Part shown: piece by piece, positions 22,639 to 34,216 of the stretch
Layout of the letters: each line of letters begins with the position of its first letter
Numbering within the stretch: the first letter of the stretch is position 1
Assembly: GCA_024699855.1 (NCBI GenBank)
Contig: JAMPIQ010000002.1
Location: 6,572,001-6,636,000, forward strand
Length of the DNA stretch: 64,000 bases
Direction of reading: 5' to 3'
Source: Aphelenchoides besseyi
Taxonomy: Eukaryota; Nematoda; Chromadorea; Rhabditida; Aphelenchoididae
Position numbers and translations under genes: made by a program
The notes under the pieces: generated by a model
What the model saw: the letters and a program-made list of their open reading frames with translations, nothing else
Told to the model about the DNA's origin: nothing
The model's database searches: none

Positions 22639-25184
22639 ATTTGGACTGAAAACTTTAAACAAAATGGAATCACGAATGAAAATACACGCAGAATTAAAAA
22701 CTTCATTCGCAACATATTTTTGGTTCAATCCACTTGTATGTTGCAAATGCGCGACCTCGAATTATAATACCCGACTAAACTGTTAGGACAGTTTTCTGTT
22801 TTAAGTTCACTGAACCGACACGTCTACTACGATACACGGAACTCAAATATCACGCTTTTTGTTGCAGTATATCGACCAACAAAATCGGATTAGAATCGAA
22901 GAAGCTGAACGGGTGCCATTGTTCTACTCGACACGAATTCTCTTCGAGTGCCCGAAAAGATATAAACAAAGCGCAATAAAATTTGCATTTTGAGTTCCCC
23001 AATGGTGTTCGGAGTCTTATTGCGTGATAAAATCGAGAGTGAAATAGACAACAGAATCTTATGAACCTCAATGTTCGTCGCTGCAAAGACTCACAAGACA
23101 ATTAATCGACGGAAGCAAAGTTTCTTTCGTTTCCGTGGACTTTTTCGACAGAACGAGCGGACTAATTACCGAGAAGATTTTTCATCCAAAGATGCAGATG
23201 AAAATCAAGCGACAAAACGCCCAACTAGCATTTGCTTATTGAAATCTTTTGCACGCAAATTCATTGCGCTACACGACCTTCACGTATTGCGGGTAAAACA
23301 AAAGATTCATGCGAATTGCATGAACTAGTTCGTTTGTAGAGCTGATCGATGGAAAAGGGCGTGTCGTGAAGCAAGTGACGATTTTGCGTTTGTTTGCAAA
23401 AATGCAAATCGCCCTTCAAACCCACTGGACGCGGCTTTGAAATGACCCCAAGGCGCGTGGAGCACTCGAAATTCTTTACAATCCGCAGCTGCGAATTTGT
23501 GTTGATCGTGATAACCTTGTAACAAACGTATAGCTTTTCTCCTCGCAATGAAACGGAGGTCACGTCAGAAGTTCATAACTCAAACGCTTCCTATCCACCG
23601 ACGGCCATCGACTTCCGTCTGGCTGTCGCGACGTTCGTTATTGCTTCTTCAGAATACAAATCGCGCAATTATACGTCAAACGGTCAGTTGAGTGAACGGT
23701 TTTGGAAGCGGAAGTGACGACTAATTGCGGGACGCGTCTGTGAATTGGTTGAATGGAAGAACGCGAATAAAACGTCTGCAAATTCAGATTTCGTTAAACG
23801 TCGATTAATCCAATTAGACGCCAATGAGTTTGTTGACGCAAGAAACCACGAACGTCTTTCAAAGCCGAGGGAAAACGTGAAATCAACGTTTTCAGTCTCT
23901 CAGGCTAATCAATAATTCACGGCTTTAAAGGACCAAAGTGTTCCCTCAATTGGCGAACAAACACAAATGTTTTCAGTTAATGAAACGGCGGAATTACGTG
24001 AAATCGGACACCAATGAAATGCGGAAATGACGCGAGTTCCCAACATTCAATGGGGATTAACCGCTGCAATGATTTGCTTCGAATTGTTGCTACTCAAATC
24101 CAATCGCCGTTTCCCGCATTTGCCAAATTTCCAACAGCCGCTCGGCAGTCCACTGACCGCTCCATCTGGCCAGTAAATTTGATGCAACCCCAAAGATGCG
24201 TCAAGATTGTGGGCAGTTGGCAAACTCGTTCATCAAAACAAGTCGCTTTGTTAATACTTCTCATGGAAATCAATAATCGCATCTCGCGAACTCGTTTGAA
24301 GGCCATAACCAATGCGTATACGTGATGACGAAAAACTGTAATGTGCTACTGATGAGCGAAAAAGCAAAAAGAACAGCTGAGTACTCAACGGTCATTCTTT
24401 GCATAGCAGTTCTCTTGTACCAACATTTACGCTCATGGTTCATGGCACCTGCTCGGAAATGCATTTCGTTTCAACGGACACAAAAACCGGAAACCATCTC
24501 CTACGTCTTCTTCAAATCTCAACTTCCACATCGCGAGCTCGAAATGAAACAATAAAACGAGAACCACATCCTAACTTTAACGAGACGGAAATTCAACGGC
24601 CATCTGGTCGTTAGATCAAAATGTTGAATTTGCAATAAATTTTTTTTTGGATGAGAAGTTTCATTGGCAGTTTAACATCAAAATCGCAAGTCAGTTGTTT
24701 GCACCGTGACTCTGAAAACATAAACGATCCGACAGTTGGCAACCAAATCACTCGACATTGTAAACACAAGGAACCTTTAGTGGGTAGGAAGATGCTTAAG
24801 ACTGAAATCTGGAAATCGAGTTTCCGTGTTACGCAATCAAAGTGTTATTTTGATTAATCGAGAGGTCGAGACTGAAGCGCGCCGATGAAGATAAGCGGCG
24901 AGTTGTTTTTTCCTTCCCGTTGACCTCATTGTTCTAATCCAAGGATTTATGAGCAAACGTCTTCGAAAGGGCAAATAAATTCACGGCATGTGTGTAAACA
25001 GAATTCTTCTTTGTTTTTGAATTGCCGAAGAGCTTCGAGTTTGTAAAAATGTTTATTTACGATCCTCCGAAAAGCCAACGGCAAAGAGACGATGGACATA
25101 AACTCGTGATTCGAGATGCTAGTCGTAAAAGATAAAGGAATTCAATTAGCTAATGGAATGCCAGAAATATGAAGGAGTGAGGTA
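22639..25184. other. 2.5 kb with no recognised gene
   Basis: Upstream of the CARD gene and beyond the 3' end of the next minus-strand gene. Scattered frames of 60-100 codons on both strands show no domain and no splice chaining. I see no clear terminal repeats. Confidence 0.45.
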
Positions 25185-26770
25185 TTAACCGAAAAAATCC
25201 GAATCGGAATCAAAGTCCTTTCCAACGTTGGCAATTAGTGGACGTGTTAAAACAGCAGATGAATGTTGAACGGAGGGCTGTTGAATACGTGAAGGAGGCG
25301 ATGAGAGTTGAACTGTGTTGGTATTTGTTGGAGCCGGGATCGTAGAGAGGCTTCTGAAATATGATGAGTTTTAAGGTTGTTATCGAAAGAAACAATCATG
25401 ATACATACTTCTCCTTCTCTGCGATGCTAGTTTTGGCCACAGGACCAGCAGTCGAGTTCAAGCGAACATCTTGGTCCGAATCGCTATCTGAAGAAATCTG
25501 CAAAGATTTGGGTCGCAATAGATCCAACATTCGATTGTAATTGTCCTTCGAATGATCTAAAATTCAATTGTAAAACTACAGAATTCTTTGAATAACAACC
25601 GCTTTTCGATTTTTGTTCTTCAATTGGGTTTGACGCTTGGGCGACTGAATTCGTTGGCTCCACACCACGAAACACAATTTGACGAGTATTGGAGATGATT
25701 GGTGGAGCTTCAGTCGCTTCAACTGTTGATTGAGTGGGTAGCTGAATGTTCGCTTTTAGATCATTGGATTGATTTATTTCGTCGCATTTGGGTTGTTGGA
25801 CCGAAAATGAAACCGTTGGATTTGATGTTTCAAGTGGATTTGAAGTCTTTTGTTGTACGTTCGAATTCATAACCTTGGATTCGATTTGATTTGCAACCAT
25901 TGATTTGAGTTCTTCGACCAATTCATTTGATTTCTTGGTTTTCAGTAGCTGGGAGTCGATTAGAGCTGGTTTTGTAGCGGTTGTTTGACGTGGAAAGTTC
26001 TGTTCAGTTAACGCTTTTCGAGTTCGTTCTTCAACAGTAAACTGAAGATTTAGCAGACGACATCGAATTTCAGCTAAAGACGGCAAATCGGCTTCTTGTG
26101 GGTGTCCGTAATAGGACGACCAAGTTGGAGAGCTTTGTAGTTGAGGTCGAACATTACTGCAAATACCAATACAAACATAATAGATCTATCAAATACCGAA
26201 AATATTCATCGGATGGAATGCTCAAACGATATTCACGCATGTTCTTAAGATTTGCACCAATTTCGCGCAAACGTTTAGTCATCGGTAGGATATCGGATTG
26301 TAAAGCGACACCACTAAACAAAGTTAATTCAAAGTATTGCATCCATTTACCTTGGCATGTGATCAGAAGTAGTCAATAAAGATAAGGCGTTATTATTGGG
26401 CATTCGGTCGTGTGAATTCCAGAAGTACTGACTGGTTTCCAAACGTCGTAAAATACTTGGTCGTGACGTGCTTCGCCCGCGAAAAGACGGAGCTGCAGAT
26501 ACTGAACGATTACGATGTCCGATCTAAACTGCAGTTGTTACAAACGATCGAACAAAAGTTATCAACTTGATTTTGTTGGTTTATTTCGGGGACCTCTGCT
26601 TGGCTTTCTTTTAGAAACTTCAAGTAATCATCCTGAAATCTGAATCCAACAATAGCATCGTCGTTACTCACCCGAGCTTGTTGGGCCTTTTCTAAGCGTC
26701 TTTCCAGTTGTCCAAGACGATCGTTGATTTCGTGACGCCTTTCAGACGCAAACGGCAGTTCGCCGGACAT
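25185..26770 (-). CDS. Unrecognised Ser/Gln-rich protein with N-terminal coiled coil
   Basis: The start ATG is at 26770 (MSGELPFASERRHEINDRLG) and the stop TAA at 25187-25185. All inferred introns (about 38-46 nt) close in frame. The order is a short heptad-rich coiled coil (RLGQLERRLEKAQQARDDYL), a basic Ser/Arg patch (GHRNRSVSAAPSFRGRSTSR), LETSQYFWNSHDRMP, a helical segment (ILPMTKRLREIGANLKNMRE), a low-complexity Asn/Gln/Ser/Thr-rich middle, and an acidic end (FDSDSDFFG). I do not recognise a family; the layout would suit a cytoskeletal or centrosomal adaptor, but that is speculation. The first 795 bp of the locus, including upstream DNA, are duplicated at 40650-41444. Confidence 0.65.
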
Positions 26771-27083
26771 CGCAATGACCCAAAGAATCGAATTGGGTTT
26801 CCAAGCAAAAACTCTTAAGTTGCTATGGCGACCTGTAAATCCATCTTTCTGCGACTTGTTCTCGATGACTAATGGTTGATTGTGGAATTTGATTATTCTT
26901 CGTTTCGAATAAACTTTACAGACTTCAGGGTCGTGGTTGTTCGAAGAAGTGAAATCGAAGTTTTTACAAAAAGTGCAATAAACTTTGTTGAAACTTACTA
27001 CAACAAAGTAGTTGGTTTTCTGTTCAATTCAACGAAAACGTTCAGTTTCTACGACCAAGAAACTTGTCGTTCAAATTTTTCCT
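26289..27083. repeat. Segmental duplication, copy A (795 bp)
   Basis: Matches 40650-41444 at a constant offset of 14,361 bp with no gaps. I saw only isolated differences, for example gaaacttactac versus gaaactcactac near 27000. Identity starts at GATATCGG and ends at TTTTTCCT. It covers the first three exons and the upstream region of the coiled-coil gene, so this copy is the complete, probably ancestral one. Confidence 0.9.
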
Positions 27084-27299
27084 TATTATGCAGCTCTAAC
27101 ATGAGAAAACACTTCTGATCTGCTTCAAATTCACTCAAAAATTCCACCCAAAATGACTGCCCCACTTCTGAGGAAGCAAAATCACTGTAAATCTTAGCAA
27201 AAACCAACAGCTCCCGGAGATTTTACATTTTTTTAATCCGGGAAGCATATTGAAAAGAGGGGGCTCCTCCTGCGAGATGTAAGTTTACTTTCGGACTGT

Positions 27300-27402
27300 A
27301 CAATTTGCGGGACCAAGGATTCGAACTACTGACTAGAAGGCGAGCCCTACTTTCTAGTCCACAGTCTTTGTCACTTGGCTACAACAGCTACATTGGTGGC
27401 CA
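27300..27402 (-). repeat. tRNA-derived sequence (SINE or tRNA pseudogene)
   Basis: Read on the minus strand there is an A-box-like TGTAGCCAAGTGAC, an 8-bp stem GACTAGAA/TTCTAGTC around GTAGGGCTCGCC, and a B-box AGTTCGAATCC, in the order and spacing of an RNA polymerase III promoter. The T-arm and acceptor stems do not pair well, so a functional tRNA is unlikely. A tRNA-derived SINE or dead tRNA fits better. Confidence 0.5.
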
Positions 27403-27703
27403 AATTTCCTGGAGTTAAAAAGTGCAAAAAGATCGTTAAAATGGTCATTTTATGGGCGTACGCACGCGAATATTGCAGGTTGGCTTTGAGAGTTGACTCG
27501 TGAACTGTAGGCGGCTCCAAAATTTACTCTTCTCGGAAGCGGCCACTAAAACGATCGGAAATTTGATCGGTTCTAAGACGAGCGTTTTCGAAACTGTGTT
27601 TGGACATTGCTCTTTAATCATCCGCTACTAAATTAGAACTAACTGGCCAAAGAGATTGATACAATTCAACTGAAAGCATCGAACCAGAAATTGAGGCACT
27701 GTT

Positions 27704-29543
27704 TTATTCAATGTACTTTTGATAATGCAACAACAACTTATTATAGATAAGATTTAAAGATGCAAAGACAACACCCGTAAACAAAGAGATCAAAAATTTA
27801 CAATGAGATTGAGTAAGAGATTCAGACCAACCAGTAATTCCATTCAAAACTTTGCTGGCTTTTATTGTTCCGCCTCCGACTTCCGGGCTAAAGCACAAAC
27901 GTAGGGAGCAATTGAAAAGGAGAAACTCACGGTTAAAGTCGCACAAGACTTTTTTGATTCCCGTGGTGTACTTCTCAAATTCCTTCTTATCAACGTTTGC
28001 ATTGTCTTTGATGGCGTCGTTGTCCAGCACCACTTGTTTGCCATTTTCAACATTCTCTAACAGCTTCCATTTGAGAATGTAGCTCTCAAAGTGCGAAGTG
28101 TCCTGTCTGGACTTGGATATTTTTGGTGTTCCTTTGGCATTCGCCTAAAATTGACAAGTTTTTGAAGCTGTAGATAAAGACACTTACTTTAAAGTCCACT
28201 ATTTTTGGCTCTTGCACTAAGCCTTTCGCGCTATCATCTTGTCGTTCGACCATGCCGTAGTTTCCTGAATTTTCGAACAGGTCATTCAGGCAAAGCAGTC
28301 CTTGAAGCAACTCCAACTGTTTCGTGATTCCGCGGTCATTACGGGCTTCGGCACGCACGCTGAAATTCGCCATAATTTAACAAAAAGATGGCGCAATCTT
28401 ACCTTCAAGGTGCACACTTTCGCCCAGTTTTGAGTGTTTTACCGGAACCTGTGCAAAAGTCGTCAACTAAATTCAACGAATATTACTTGGGTTGGACAAA
28501 TTGTTGGCCTTTACTCAGCTTTGTGGCCAAATACACGTATTCAGACTTAGTAGTGTCCGGGACAATATGCACTTCGTCTGCACCAACGCCAAACAAGCTC
28601 AGCAAATGATAAACAAATAGCTCCGGCAAATCAATCGTCTGTTTAGAAGTGGGAGCAAACTCGACTTTTGGCAAATTTCCAGTTGTTTTGGCGTAATATT
28701 TGTTGGTCAGTCCACTTGACGATTCCTTTACAAACACAAATAGACCCAACTAAGAATTGGGCACATTAAAGTGTTTTTGAAAAAGCTGTTTACCTGCACT
28801 CCGCCCAAATCCTTCGGCTTGTCGACCAATTTCACTTCATGACCACTGAAATGTTGAGCAAAGTAGGCGTCGACGGAACGTTTTAGGTACTTCATGGAGT
28901 TGTGCACAAGATAATTGATTTCGGCGTCGATGTCCTCACGCTGACTGAGAAAAGTGGAATACGCAACGAAAAAGTCGGAATCATCAAGCGGAGACAACTA
29001 AAACTCTACTTCACGCCTGATTTGCATATAAAACAAACTTGTTCACGGGCTCTAATTGCTATACCCTTCCGCCGACTTGTCGCTTGGGACGTTGTAATTC
29101 GTCGAATTCGTTCGACTTCTTCCAGGTACGCGTTCCAATTTGGTAACTGCGCATGTTTCTGAAACACGAAATTTTAGTTACCAATTGGTAAGACAACATT
29201 TCCAAAAACAATTTTTGCTTTAATTCTTAAAAACAATTTTAGCCTACTCATTATAAATGACTTACCACAATCAACGCGTCCACGCGCTTCAAGTTGAGTT
29301 GAGATAGAAGAGAATTCGAACCAAACAAGTCAACACGCTCTTCACCACAAAAGATTTCTTGTTTGTTCACTGGGATTTGGAACGTAGACTGAATTTGATC
29401 TTTTAGTTGTTCGACGGTCGCCTAAAGCAGTAGTAGTTTTAAAGCATTCAAAGGAGTTAAAAAAAAACCTCATCTCCGAACTTCAATAGTACTTTTCGAT
29501 GAGACTTGCCGGTGTGATCTTGTAAGTCAATGATCAACTCCAT
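27704..29543 (-). CDS. Ubiquitin-like domain fused to an atypical kinase-like domain
   Basis: The start ATG is at 29543. Residues 1-77 form a ubiquitin-like fold (MELIIDLQDHTGKSHRKVLL, ATVEQLKDQIQSTFQIPVNK, LLSQLNLKRVDALIV). After a basic linker come helices (FLSQREDIDAEINYL, DAYFAQHFSGHEV) and then a kinase-like core: GVQLGLFVFVKES (beta 1-2), NKYYAKTTG (candidate beta-3 lysine), DLPELFVYHLLSLFGVGADE (helix C glutamate), YVYLATKLS, QLELLQGLLCLNDLFENSGN (catalytic-loop-like D....N) and PKIVDFK (DFG-like aspartate). Splicing closes in frame through a donor at the AGT of ATKLS (acceptor near 28448) and another ending at 28340. A final 43-nt GT-AG stretch near 27888 may be spliced (tail NPRKSEAEQ, stop near 27862) or retained, giving a hydrophobic C-terminal helix (CKFLISLFTGVVFASLNL). 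I recall a similar DLH/IVDF family in nematodes but cannot name it. The domain calls are by eye. Confidence 0.55.
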
Positions 29544-29779
29544 GGTATTGGTCAATGCCTAAAAATGACAAAGTTATTCATAAAAGTTTAAACACGCGCA
29601 AATTTGTGAATAATTAAGCGAAAGAAATTGAAGAAATCGACAAAACTTAGACACCTGAATAGATATAATTGAGTGTTGAGCGGCCGCAGACCTAAGGTCT
29701 TGGTTAATGAGGCGCGGATTGAAGTGATTCTTTTTTTAATTTTGAGTATTTGGAGGAGGGAGAAACGCGCGGGATAGAA
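29544..29779. other. Short AT-rich spacer upstream of the UBL-kinase gene
   Basis: Contains the minus-strand gene's 5' flank. From about 29760 it merges into the 5'-truncated LINE. No distinct signal. Confidence 0.3.
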
Positions 29780-30575
29780 ATTGGAGCCGAAAAGTTGCGT
29801 TATCTTGCATACGCTGATGATTTGGCTTTTTTCCTCAACGCCGACCGAACTTCAAACAATGCTCGATGAAATAGCGGTGGAATTCGAACAAGTTGGACTT
29901 AAGATCAATGTTGGGATAACAAAATGGATGTCCCGAGAAAACTGGATGAAAAGAAACGACTTGTCAGCCCAAACGTTTCGCTGGAATACGACGGTGAACC
30001 AATCGAACGAGTCGATCAATTCGTCTACTTGGGCCACAAAACTACGCCTCCGCAAGATCACAAGCACGAAATTGGTACAAGAATTGGAGCCGCGTGGTCA
30101 GCGTTCAACCGCTCAAGATTGCTGCTCACGAACAAGCGAACACCGATACTTTCAACAAGTCGTTCTCCCGACGCTACTCTACGGCTGCGAAGTCTGGAGC
30201 CTTACGAAGATCACCAAAACACGACTATTTCGATGCGAACGTGCAATGGAACGGCGCTTTCTCAGCATCCGGCTCAAAGACAAGAGACCGAGCGAGTGGA
30301 TTCGACAACAAACTGGACTCAACGACGTCGTGATTGCATCAAGAATTCGAAAATGGGACTACGCGCAAAAGATCATGAGCCGAGAACACGAAAACCGATA
30401 AGATACCAAACTCATTCGATGGACACCCAACGGGAAAAGACCAAGAGGCCGCCCAAGAACGCGATATGCCGACGACTTTAAATCCATGGTCGAGAGCCAC
30501 GAAGATTGGAAAGACGTTGCAACAACACCGCGATGGAAACGACTGCGTGCAACCTTCGCTACACACCAGCGATGA
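29780..30575 (+). mobile_element. LINE reverse transcriptase, 5'-truncated and frameshifted
   Basis: Fragments of a non-LTR retrotransposon RT follow each other in three frames: the catalytic box LRYLAYADDLAFFLNAD near 29795, then MLDEIAVEFEQVGLKIN, then VDQFVYLGHKTT and IGAAWSAFNRSR, then VVLPTLLYGCEVWSLTK, SEWIRQQTGLNDVV and the tail GKRPRGRPRTRYADDF with a final WKRLRATFATHQR near 30570. At least three frame changes mean it cannot make an enzyme. The endonuclease and the first part of RT are missing, typical of 5' truncation during target-primed integration. Related tails lie at 31985-32235 and 51784-51975. Confidence 0.85.
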
Positions 30576-31450
30576 TCTCTTGTTATTATTGTTGCTGTTG
30601 TACGATATAGGAAACGAATTGAAATATAGAACATCTCAAGCGTATGTTTTTGGTTCGAGCCGCAAAATAAATTTATTGGATAGTTGAGAGAACGCGCACT
30701 AATTTTCAAACGATCAAATTCTAAAAATTGGAGCACGAAACAACCACCTAGCACTTCACAAATTCAGCAAATAAAGCTTCAAAATCCAACTATCTTTCAC
30801 AAAAACATCATTAAACATGACTAAATACCCTCGATTTCCCGCCCGAATCTACTCGCCAAAGAACGCCAACAAAACGCCACAATGAAGAAAGCGACTGTTT
30901 TCGTGCAGAGACTCGGGCACAATCCCCTTCAACTAGCACATATCATTGACATCATTTATTTACAAAACAATTCAACTATTTCAATTGTCAAACACTTTCT
31001 TTTCATCACATACAAAACCGACCATTTGCTGTGTCGATTTCCAAAAACAACTTCAACGATCTCTTTCGACCATAACAAACCAATACATCTCTTTGCTCAA
31101 GCAGTTTATATTTCCTAATCAAAACCAATTTCTTTTCATTATCTCTCCATCAAATACCGGACTTTCATCTTCATACCCATATTTCAATACTCGCTTTTGT
31201 AAAGCAGAAAGAGAGAAAATTTCGGATCCAACGTCACAACCTTCGCACACTTTTGAGATGTAGACGGGCAAGCCGGGACCCAAGATGGAGACACGGTCTG
31301 ATGAGCGAATTTGTGGTTCAGGTTGTGACGCGGCTCTTCAAGTGTGCAACTGTGAGGAAAAGGAAGCTAGTCGATGATCAATTGTATACGCTTATCGTGT
31401 AGTCAATCGTTAAAGTCTGCAACGATGTTGATGAAGAAGATGAACAAAAA
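30576..31450. other. AT-rich spacer, no gene recognised
   Basis: Probably the 3' UTR of the LINE followed by unassigned DNA. Overlapping frames at 30882-31263 are low-complexity (Ser/Phe/Gln-rich) and have no domain. Confidence 0.35.
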
Positions 31451-31930
31451 CTAAACGAACCATTTCAATTTTGTTGTCTTTCGTAAATTCGGTCGGTCAA
31501 TCTCAAGTAGACAATGAGTGTACGACACGAATGTGAATAGATCCGCAGCAGCAATTTCTGTAGACAAATAACATTGACGATCGTGGTAACGGTTCATAAT
31601 GTTCTCGTCGATCCATTGGTACATAAAGTCAAAAGACGGGCTGAAACAAAACCACATTGGTTATGTTGAACATCAATTCAAATACCATGAGAGATCGTTG
31701 TGTATTGATGAGGAGCAGAATTCGGCGAGTGCAAACATTTAGTTGAAGATGTAGACCTAAGATACGATTGTAAACAAATCGCTTAGCAACAAACTGACCG
31801 TTTCATTCCTGCTGTCCATCCAAAAGTTCGGTCGTTCGAACACACGTTGAGGAATTGAGAAATTGGAATCGAAATGTGCAGATCGCAAAGATAACTCGAA
31901 AACGTACGTGACCGAGATCAAAATTTCGGT
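31451..31930 (-). pseudogene. Unrecognised gene fragment, two or three exons, probably dead
   Basis: On the minus strand, FVFELSLRSAHFDS-like text is followed by IPQRVFERPNFWMDSRNET near 31810-31860, a 42-nt GT-AG intron, a segment with an in-frame TAA immediately before MFALAEFCSSSIHNDLS, a second short intron, and FMYQWIDENIMNRYHDRQCY, LSTEIAAADLFTFVSYTHCL up to 31451. The exon-intron texture looks genuine, but the stop codon after YIFN breaks it and both ends are missing. The family is not recognised. Confidence 0.35.
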
Positions 31931-31984
31931 GCTAAACGGGTGGACAGATCGGCAATAATTGGACCTGAAAAATCACAAAATTGC

Positions 31985-32235
31985 ATCAATTCAAAGATGC
32001 AGTGGAAGACGCTCTTCAAAGAAAACTCAGATGAGCCGGAAATGTGGCACGACGGAATGACAATCGATGGACGACCAAAACCACTTTTTGGCGACCATTT
32101 GATTGCAAACGTCCACTTGGAAGACCTGCTGATAGATGGCGAAAAGACTTGGAGCGCACGATGGGAACGTCATGGCCACAAATCGCTCAACACCGGAGCG
32201 AATGGAAACAGAGGTCGAAGTGTTCGCATCAACTT
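31985..32235 (+). mobile_element. LINE 3'-end fragment
   Basis: Encodes the C-terminal signature of the same class of retrotransposon: KRPLGRPADRWRKDLER then TSWPQIAQHRSEWKQR. Shape and spacing match the GKRPRGRPRTRYADDF...WKRL tail at 30420-30570. Nothing upstream of it is recognisable as RT. Confidence 0.65.
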
Positions 32236-32527
32236 ATCATTTAATCCAACCTGCCTCTTATTTCACATTGTATTAATAGTTGATTGAAACGAATAAACTT
32301 GTAAATTGCATCAAATCGAGTTGCTTACCGAATATTCGATTTTGTCCACTGCATCCGGTCGTTTACGCGAAAAAATCGCGTCCTTGCCACGCCCGAAGGC
32401 CATGGACTTTCTTTCAAACAAACTTATTTTCGTTCATGAACTCTGCGTTTTTTGCCAATGAAATGTTGTTGTTATACGAATTGTTCTTACAATCGTTTGA
32501 ATACTTCCCGATGCACGATGTTCTTAA

Positions 32528-34188
32528 CTAAACAGCCTGTTGGGTTTTGTTGGTCTGTTGACGGCGCAAAAACTTTGACTGAATCCCAAGATCGTGCTCT
32601 GACAAAGCGACGTACAATTGGCCATGTTCGAAGACTTGGTGTTCGAGGTTCAGTCCAACTCGTTCGAATGTTTGGCCTTGACTCTTGTTGATTGTCATTG
32701 CAAAGGCCAATTTCAATGGAAATTGTTTGCGGTTCAGTTGGAACATTCCACGGTAATCGATCGTATTGTTGATTCGAGGGATGATGTGTCGTTCTTTTGC
32801 GTGATGTCCGGTTAAGATTTCGCATTCAATAGAGTGATCGTTCATGGCCACAACCAACATTCGAGTTCCATTGCATATACCGTCTTCTTGCGACAAATTG
32901 CGGATCAGTATCACGACGGCGTTCTTCTTGAGTACTAATTTGTGAGGCGGTAGTGAACCTTCTTCAATCATGTTCAGATACTCCAGTAGCAGCAAAGTTT
33001 GATCATCACAGTTCTCGGCATCCATGGCAGTGTCAATTGAGAGATAAGGTTTTGTTTGACCCTCTAACATATTCAAGACTTTTTCATTCGATTCGTTTAC
33101 GCCAATGTGTTTCGACACCAAAATCGCCGAGTTGCCCATTTCATTGAACTTCTTTTTTTCTATTAACACGCGGAAGATCTCTTTCTCCAAGTTTTGCTGG
33201 ACTAAGCAATGGGATGGCAGCTGGATCAGTTCGTTTGCATCGTTCAAAGTTCCTTCTCCGACTTGTTTGAGAGAATCAGCGAATTGAACTTCGTTTGGTT
33301 TCGTTCGCATGTTCTTGGTCAGTTTCAACTGCTCAAAGCGCTTCGACAAACTTGACGAACAAATGGACAAATTGATCGTCTCGCTGACTGTGCCGTATTT
33401 CAAAATCGAAAGAATTTGTAGAAAGTCGCCTCGAAGGACCATGATTTTACTTCCAAATGGTAAACTGCTTCTCATCAATTCTCTGAGTTTCCGGTCGGCG
33501 ATTTCGAGTGCGTATCGTGGAGCTATCGGTGCTTCGTCCAAATAACGATATCAGCATTCATCAGCATTTTACCGGCACGACTTGTCGCTGTCAAGTTCGA
33601 ATGTGAATTGCGATCAAGCGGCACTCCCAGACCAAAAGTTTTGTGACATGTTCGTCCGTCCGGTAACAATAAAGCTGCAATTACCGTGAAAGCACATGTT
33701 AAAAATTTTTTGTGTTCGTTGATGAAATGACACAGGGTTTTGTAGACGTACGTTTTTCCTGTTCCACCTAGACTATCTACAAAGAAACATTTCGGTTTGC
33801 CGTCATTCTGGGAGTTGAAAAGAGCGTCCAGGACTTTGTCGATAACTATCTTTTGTTTGGCGTTCAACGTCTCGTATAATTCTTTTGCGGCTTCCAATTC
33901 CTGATCGTGATCGATTGTGTCCTCAATCTCGTCAATGTTCTCAACTGCATCCATTGATGGGAAGTCGTTGATCGACTTGTTTAGACGTTGAAGAAGTGTG
34001 TCGATTCGTTTGTATGCTTGTGCGATCGCTATGATTTTGTCTTTCAAGTGTCGGTTAAAATCTTCGCTCAAATCGTCTTTGAACATCTCCCACAACTTTT
34101 TTGGATGCGCCGGATTACTGTGAATGAGAATGTTGACAAAGAGAGTTCGCAGTTTTTTGGGCATCAACACTTTGATCGCTTCTTTCAT
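32528..34188 (-). mobile_element. Helitron-type PIF1 helicase, frameshifted, no Rep domain
   Basis: Two overlapping frames make one PIF1-like helicase of the Helitron kind. The first (34188-33523) has the Walker A motif LGGTGKTYVYKTL after an acidic stretch, and CAFTVIAALLLPDGRTCHKTFG. The second (33541-32528) starts in the Walker B region (DEAPI) and continues with VLRGDFLQILSI, LTKNMRT, IRNLSQEDGICNGTRM and the C-terminal signature KLAFAMTINKSQGQTFERVG...GQLYVALS. The frames disagree by one base at about 33530, inside Walker B, so the enzyme is inactive as read. No HUH Rep endonuclease domain is seen. The Helitron ends (5' TC, 3' CTRR hairpin) were not located. Confidence 0.85.
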
Positions 34189-34216
34189 ACACTTAACTTA
34201 CTCTTCATCGTCGTCA

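Noticed and set aside
26876..27118. 80-codon plus-strand ORF also present in the duplicated copy
   Set aside because: Its repetition is explained by the segmental duplication; it is antisense to upstream DNA of the coiled-coil gene and resembles no protein.
30882..31263. Two overlapping plus-strand ORFs
   Set aside because: Low-complexity, no recognisable domain, and located between transposon remnants.
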